Of a DNA stretch of 8,875 nt, positions 5,631-8,875 are shown piece after piece. Every line of letters starts with the position of its first letter. Position 1 is the first letter of the stretch. Where the stretch lies: positions 1 through 8,875 of the forward strand of contig JAKAHF010000053.1 in the NCBI GenBank assembly GCA_021815245.1, in the 5' to 3' direction. The notes below the pieces were generated by a model, which was not told the origin of the DNA, ran no database searches, and was given only the letters and a program-made list of their open reading frames with translations. The position numbers were made by a program, and so were the translations under genes. The DNA comes from Actinomycetes bacterium. GTDB lineage: Bacteria > Actinomycetota > Thermoleophilia > RBG-16-64-13.

Positions 5631-6263
5631 ATGGCCCGCATCGAATTCACCGACAACTATCAGGACCTCTCCACCCAGAGCGGCTACCAGTTCAAGTTCT
5701 TCTGCGAATGCTGCGGCAACGGATATATGTCGAGCTTCAAGGCCAGCAAAGCCGGCATGGCCTCGGGGCTGCTTCGAGGCGCCGGCAACATCCTCGGCGG
5801 GTTCATGGGCAGCGCGGGCAACACGGCCGACGACCTGCGCGACCTCATCGCCGGACCGGCTCACGACAAGGCTCTGCAAGACGCCGTCACCGAGATCAGG
5901 CCGCTCTTCACGCAATGCAGGCGTTGCGGTCAGTGGGTTTGCCGCGACATCTGTTGGAACGACGACCGGGGCCTCTGCAAGGAGTGCGCACCCATCGCCC
6001 AGAGGGAGATCGGATCGATCCAGGCGCGTCTCACGGTCGACCAGGCCGAGGAGAAGATGCGCAAACAGGACTTCACCGCCGGCCTCAACCTGACCGATGC
6101 GGCGGTGGTCATCTGTCCGGCCTGCGGTGCCGAGAACGATGGCGGCAAGTTCTGCCAGGAATGTGGCGGCTCGCTCGCCCCCCGGGTCGACTGCCCGCGA
6201 TGTGGCACCAAGCTCAAGCCCAATGCCAAGTTCTGCCCGGAGTGCGGCCACAAGATGGTCTGA
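5631..6263 (+). CDS. Multi-zinc-ribbon protein with Gly-rich segment, unknown role
   Basis: The product has 210 residues. A first zinc-site half, CxxC (C25, C28), is followed by a Gly/Ala/Met-rich hydrophobic stretch (about 41-63: AGMASGLLRGAGNILGGF and on). The second half follows (C96, C99), then C104, C108, C116 and C119, which could form another site. A helical linker (about 120-155) leads to two classic C-terminal zinc ribbons (C162, C165, C175, C178 and C188, C191, C202, C205), a double-zinc-ribbon pattern. The spacing suggests four zinc ions. No catalytic motif is seen, so a binding or scaffolding role is likely; the Gly-rich part could contact membrane. I recall similar proteins annotated only as zinc-ribbon domain-containing in other bacteria. 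The start at 5631 has GGGGGT six bases upstream; an upstream in-frame ATG at 5562 precedes the promoter's -10 and is rejected. The stop overlaps the next gene (TGATG). Confidence 0.85.
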   Translation: MARIEFTDNYQDLSTQSGYQFKFFCECCGNGYMSSFKASKAGMASGLLRGAGNILGGFMGSAGNTADDLRDLIAGPAHDKALQDAVTEIRPLFTQCRRCGQWVCRDICWNDDRGLCKECAPIAQREIGSIQARLTVDQAEEKMRKQDFTAGLNLTDAAVVICPACGAENDGGKFCQECGGSLAPRVDCPRCGTKLKPNAKFCPECGHKMV

Positions 6264-7453
6264 TGGCCCGGTCCTGCCAGTTCGTCCTGGGCAGCCGGTC
6301 GGGCCCGGCGGAGTGGTCATACGACGGATCGTCTCTGACCGTCGCCCCAGCAGTTGGTGCGCCCGTTGTTGTGCCGCTCGCTGAGATCTCGGGCGTCTCG
6401 GGAGACGGCTACACTGTGACGCTGCTCGTGCCCGGCGCCGGCGGGGGTAGCTCTCACGAAACAGCGCAGAGTCCGGCCACTGTGTCCGAGCTCACCCTTG
6501 CCAAACTCGGCGCCGAGGGACCAACACTACTCGAACGGCTTCGGCGCGAGTGGCTCGTGGCGAGGGCCGATGTTCTGCGTCTGGGTGGTTCGGGTGAGGG
6601 CAAACCCTTCTACGGTAGGGTGACGGGCTTCGACTCGACACCCACGGCCCCGGAATCCTTTCAGGCCTTGCTCTTCGAGGACGTGTTGGTCGTGGCCCGC
6701 GAGGGTCGCGATCTGGAGGCGGTCTTTCTGGCCCTGCTGGGAAGTGTCGAGTTCGATGAGCCGAGTTACAGCGTGCGTATGAGGCAATGGCCCGGTCAGG
6801 AGATCGTCTTTTCGAAGATGGCGGGTCAGACCGACGAGTTTGTGAAGGCTCTGCGTGAGAATCGCGGGTTGCTCGCCGAGGAGGCCGCCGCCAACCTGGC
6901 GGCCGCAGTGCCGGCGTTGCCGGCCGGCGGCCGCGCCTCTCTGTCGGGCATGTGGTTGCCGGGCAGGTTGATGGAGGTCGACGGCATCGACGCCGTTTGC
7001 CCGGGTTTCGGGGCGATGTTGCGCGATGAATGGTTGGAGCGCCTGGTGCGCAAAGACGAGGGTCGCGACTTGCTGCAGCTCGCATCGGGCGGGTCCGTTT
7101 GGCTCGGCTGCACGCGTGGCGAGGGACCGCTGCCGGTATGGCTGCTCTGTGGCAAGAACGGTGTGTGGTTGCTCGAGGCCCTGTCGATAGAGGATCGGGC
7201 TACGTACTGCTTCACCGGAGGAGACGAGGTGCCGGTCCTGGTATCGCGCCTGCTCTGCGCGCCGCAGTTCTCCAAAGAAGCGCTGTACAACCCCTTGGAG
7301 AATCTGACCGGTGACAACGCTCAACTCGCGATCGCTGCGCAGCACTTGGACTTTCTCGTGGCATTGCGCGGGAGGTTCAAGGGGCGGGTCATCCACCAGT
7401 CGTTCGAAAGCTGGTGCGCCGACGTACAGGGTCTGATCGAAGCAGGTGGCTGA
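6263..7453 (+). CDS. Uncharacterised 396-residue protein coupled to the zinc-ribbon gene
   Basis: I do not recognise the family. The ATG at 6263 overlaps the zinc-ribbon stop by one base and no separate ribosome site is near, so its synthesis probably depends on translation of the first gene. There is no signal peptide and no membrane helix; it looks cytosolic. Three parts can be seen. Residues about 5-100 are strand-rich and end in a helix (LTLAKLGAEGPTLLERLRREW), a layout like PH-type modules. Residues about 114-205 repeat this plan (LLFEDVLVVAREGRDLEAVF, then a helix TDEFVKALRENR). After an Ala-rich linker (206-226) comes a larger domain (228-396) with WLPGRLMEVDGIDAV and several Trp/Cys strands. 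The PH-like idea is inference from secondary-structure impression. Codon use matches neighbours, so no sign of recent transfer. Confidence 0.8.
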   Translation: MARSCQFVLGSRSGPAEWSYDGSSLTVAPAVGAPVVVPLAEISGVSGDGYTVTLLVPGAGGGSSHETAQSPATVSELTLAKLGAEGPTLLERLRREWLVARADVLRLGGSGEGKPFYGRVTGFDSTPTAPESFQALLFEDVLVVAREGRDLEAVFLALLGSVEFDEPSYSVRMRQWPGQEIVFSKMAGQTDEFVKALRENRGLLAEEAAANLAAAVPALPAGGRASLSGMWLPGRLMEVDGIDAVCPGFGAMLRDEWLERLVRKDEGRDLLQLASGGSVWLGCTRGEGPLPVWLLCGKNGVWLLEALSIEDRATYCFTGGDEVPVLVSRLLCAPQFSKEALYNPLENLTGDNAQLAIAAQHLDFLVALRGRFKGRVIHQSFESWCADVQGLIEAGG

Positions 7454-7547
7454 GCCCGGGGCCGCAAGGAACGACTCGCCCCGAGGAGGCCGTTAGACAA
7501 CGAGAGAGCCCCGAGCGAACTCGCTTTGCGCCTTTCAACAGCTCCCA

Positions 7548-7602
7548 CTTCGTCCCCGCTTCGCTGTACTTCGCAGCCATTTACCTCTGCGTTTCCTCTG
7601 CG
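7548..7602. repeat. Short pyrimidine-rich repeats with 10-11-base period
   Basis: CTTCG occurs at 7548-7552, 7559-7563 and 7569-7573 (steps of 11 and 10), followed by CCTCTGCG at 7584-7591 and 7595-7602 (step of 11). The steps match one helical turn. On the minus strand the last two copies read as repeated CGCAGAGG. From memory, runs of this CGCAGAGG type recur in intergenic DNA of many environmental bacteria, but I could not check that here. Confidence 0.4.
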
Positions 7603-7620
7603 GGTCCCTTTGTGAGTACC

Positions 7621-7637
7621 TCAGACGCTGCGTCTGA
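7621..7637. repeat. Perfect 17-base palindrome TCAGACGC-T-GCGTCTGA
   Basis: Eight-base arms are perfectly complementary around a single central T. The symmetric form with almost no loop suggests a dimeric protein-binding site or a processed hairpin rather than an ordinary terminator. No gene start lies within 250 bases in either direction, so it is not an obvious operator. It follows the periodic repeats by about 20 bases. Confidence 0.5.
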
Positions 7638-7712
7638 ACTCTCGGGACTCTGGTAATGATTCTATCGCTCAACCCGTGGAATGCAAGAGCAAAACGGCCC
7701 TCCGCCGCTACG

Positions 7713-7735
7713 AAAAAGGCGCTCCCTGCGGGAGC
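7713..7735 (-). terminator. Intrinsic terminator-like hairpin with U-run (minus strand)
   Basis: On the minus strand GCTCCC-GCA-GGGAGC (7735-7721) is followed by GCC and then TTTTT (7717-7713), the classic stem plus U-tract. It lies about 150 bases beyond the stop of the right-edge minus-strand gene and would act as a second, downstream terminator after the hairpin at 7830-7857, or as the terminator of an unannotated minus-strand RNA. Confidence 0.55.
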
Positions 7736-7829
7736 CGGCAGCGGCCCGATTTCCGCCTCCAGCGGCTCCCGCTATCCATGCGGGTTTGTGCGCTCCGGCC
7801 GGCCTTCACGACCTGACGCGGCAGAACGA

Positions 7830-7857
7830 GAGAGGGCCGGGTTGCCCCGGCCCTCTC
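7830..7857 (-). terminator. Strong GC-rich hairpin terminator of the right-edge minus-strand gene
   Basis: GAGAGGGCCGGG and CCCGGCCCTCTC form a perfect 12-base stem with the four-base loop TTGC, starting 30 bases after the minus-strand stop at 7888. On the minus strand it is followed by TCGTTCTG, only partly U-rich. Position and strength make a terminator very likely; a stem this symmetric could also stop transcription arriving on the plus strand. Confidence 0.75.
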
Positions 7858-7887
7858 GGTCGATCATCGTGCAGGAGTTCGTCTGCG

Positions 7888-8875
7888 CTACTTCTGAACA
7901 CCCAGTAGGTAGTCGGCGCGAGCCAGGCCATCGGTCCGGTTGCTGACGACGTAGAGCCACTGCGGAGTGCTCCTGAAGCTGCTGATCCTCGGGGGCTTGA
8001 TGGAGCCCGAATCGGTGTCGGCGTCCATCGGCGTCGCGAAGGTCTTGACCGTCGAGAAGGTCAACCAGCTGTAGAGATTGGGCGCCGATCTCCAGCTGTT
8101 GATGCCCTTCTTGGCCATGTAGACGAGCGTGCCCTGCCAGTTGTTGTCGGTGAGACCCGTGCCACGGCTCCAGCCCGCGACATCTTCGGCGGCCGGGGTA
8201 GCCCACGGGCCCATGTCGGTCTCAAAGGTGGCGAGAGGATCGGCGGTCCCACCGAGGGTCACCAGCACGTCATCGACATACGCTCCTTCATAGGTGAAGG
8301 AGCCGTCCTGCCAGGTGCGGAAGTACACCGTGATGTCATCGCCCTGGAATTGGTTGAGGCTGGTTTCGAGGTTGACCCATCCACCGCTGAAGCCGGTGAG
8401 ACCGTTCCATCTGCCGGCAGCGAAGTAGTCCTCAGGATCGCGGCCGGCCGGCACGTTCGGGTTGTCCTGCGGCTGCGGGAGCGTCTGGGTGGTGAAGGTA
8501 GTGGCACCAGAAGTCAAGGGCATGGTGTACCACTCGTCGGTGGTCTGATCGTAGACCTCGACGTAGAAGTAATCCCAGTCATCCTCCATGTGGTACCACG
8601 TCGCGAACTCGAGCGTGGAATCACCGGCTGCCGGCACGGTCATCGAGCGGTAGAAGCTTCGGTAGGTCCATGCGCCGGTGCCCGAGACCATCTGCTGCGT
8701 GCCCGCGTAGGGGCTTACTCCCGAGATCGATTCGCCATCGAGCGTGACCTTGATGGTATTCGACGGTTCGAAGTAGTAGTAGTGCGCCGTGTAGGGCAGG
8801 CCGGGTGTGCCGTAGCCGAAGTAGTCCCAATAGAACCACTCGCGCGAGATCCATTCGGGCTGGTGGACCAACAGG
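7888..8875 (-). CDS. C-terminal part of a secreted/surface protein with M6-peptidase-type beta modules (partial)
   Basis: The frame is open to the right edge. A TTG near 8871 is in frame, but codons before it are also open, so the N-terminus, including any signal peptide and catalytic domain, lies outside the window. The visible 328 or so residues are Trp/Tyr/Asp/Gly-rich and poor in Lys and Cys, typical of exported beta proteins. Residues about 85-205 form a jelly-roll-like module (LEFATWYHMEDDWDYFYVEV, then GGWVNLETSL, then ITVYFRTWQDGSFTYEGAYV ending in VDDV). This pattern is known from C-terminal domains of immune-inhibitor-A (M6) metallopeptidases, MAM-like modules and some subtilase-type surface proteins. 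A second module starts at FETDMGPW and ends in SNRTDGLARADYLLGVQK. No HExxH motif or LPxTG anchor is visible. The enzyme class is therefore open; export is likely. A strong hairpin terminator follows. Confidence 0.75.
   Translation of the reverse strand, partial: LLVHQPEWISREWFYWDYFGYGTPGLPYTAHYYYFEPSNTIKVTLDGESISGVSPYAGTQQMVSGTGAWTYRSFYRSMTVPAAGDSTLEFATWYHMEDDWDYFYVEVYDQTTDEWYTMPLTSGATTFTTQTLPQPQDNPNVPAGRDPEDYFAAGRWNGLTGFSGGWVNLETSLNQFQGDDITVYFRTWQDGSFTYEGAYVDDVLVTLGGTADPLATFETDMGPWATPAAEDVAGWSRGTGLTDNNWQGTLVYMAKKGINSWRSAPNLYSWLTFSTVKTFATPMDADTDSGSIKPPRISSFRSTPQWLYVVSNRTDGLARADYLLGVQK

Larger units (their letters stand above)
7454..7887. other. 434-base intergenic region with palindromes and repeats, no convincing gene
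   Basis: This region lies between the convergent ends of the uncharacterised plus-strand gene and the right-edge minus-strand gene. ORFs that cross it are short, rich in Arg/Ser/Pro and have no good ribosome sites. It holds a possible weak hairpin CGGGGC/GCCCCG (7457-7462 and 7478-7483, 15-base loop) just after the plus-strand stop, periodic pyrimidine-rich repeats (7548-7602), a perfect palindrome (7621-7637) and two minus-strand terminator-like hairpins. It is longer than two tail-to-tail genes need, so a small RNA or a decayed element is possible. Confidence 0.5.

Noticed and set aside
7389..7580. Minus-strand ORF of 63 residues starting MAAKYSEAGTKWELLKG with a GAGG near its ATG
   Set aside because: It overlaps the end of the plus-strand gene by 65 bases, its second half is low-complexity Arg/Ser sequence, and no family was recognised. 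It may be the shadow of the repeat region.
1..8875. CRISPR array, tRNA or rRNA genes, insertion sequence, phage or toxin-antitoxin module
   Set aside because: No regularly spaced repeats of suitable length, no cloverleaf-like sequence, no transposase or integrase motifs and no typical toxin-antitoxin gene pairs were seen.

Overview
The window is a gene-dense stretch of high-GC bacterial DNA. Frequent GTG starts, TANNNT-type promoter elements, tight stop/start overlaps and the mix of protein families suggest an actinobacterium or a similar high-GC Gram-positive, probably an environmental or metagenomic lineage. This placement is inference: no rRNA or other phylogenetic marker is present.

Left end (1-426): two incomplete genes meet head-on. 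A plus-strand fragment resembling the C-terminal part of a TPR/DUF5107-type protein enters from the left edge. A minus-strand gene with a good ribosome binding site and one predicted membrane helix starts at 301. Both lose plausible protein sequence at about 170-178, as if a deletion or an assembly join removed both 3' ends.

Minus-strand block (427-3192): in transcription order, a small single-helix membrane protein, the tRNA adenosine deaminase TadA, a metallo-beta-lactamase-fold hydrolase and a CDF zinc-type cation exporter. The hydrolase and exporter overlap by one base (TGATG) and are very likely translationally coupled. TadA lies 50 bases upstream of the hydrolase and may share its transcript. 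Palindromes lie between the small gene and tadA.

Plus-strand block 1 (3313-5549): an AT-rich promoter with a possible operator, then a MarR-family repressor overlapping by four bases (GTGA) a 14-helix DHA2-type drug:proton antiporter. This is a classic self-regulated efflux pair. A long imperfect inverted repeat follows it.

Plus-strand block 2 (5555-7453): a well-formed promoter (TTGACG, 17 bases, TAGGTT), a possible hairpin covering the ribosome binding site, then a 210-residue protein with several zinc-binding Cys pairs, overlapping by one base a 396-residue protein of unknown function. This coupled pair is the least understood and most interesting coding unit here.

Right end (7454-8875): 434 bases without a convincing gene hold a perfect 17-base palindrome, short periodic pyrimidine-rich repeats and two hairpins that look like minus-strand terminators. 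They lie downstream of a minus-strand gene cut by the right edge. That gene encodes the C-terminal part of a large, probably secreted protein with modules like those at the end of immune-inhibitor-A (M6) peptidases and other surface proteins. No CRISPR array, tRNA, rRNA, transposase or phage gene was seen.
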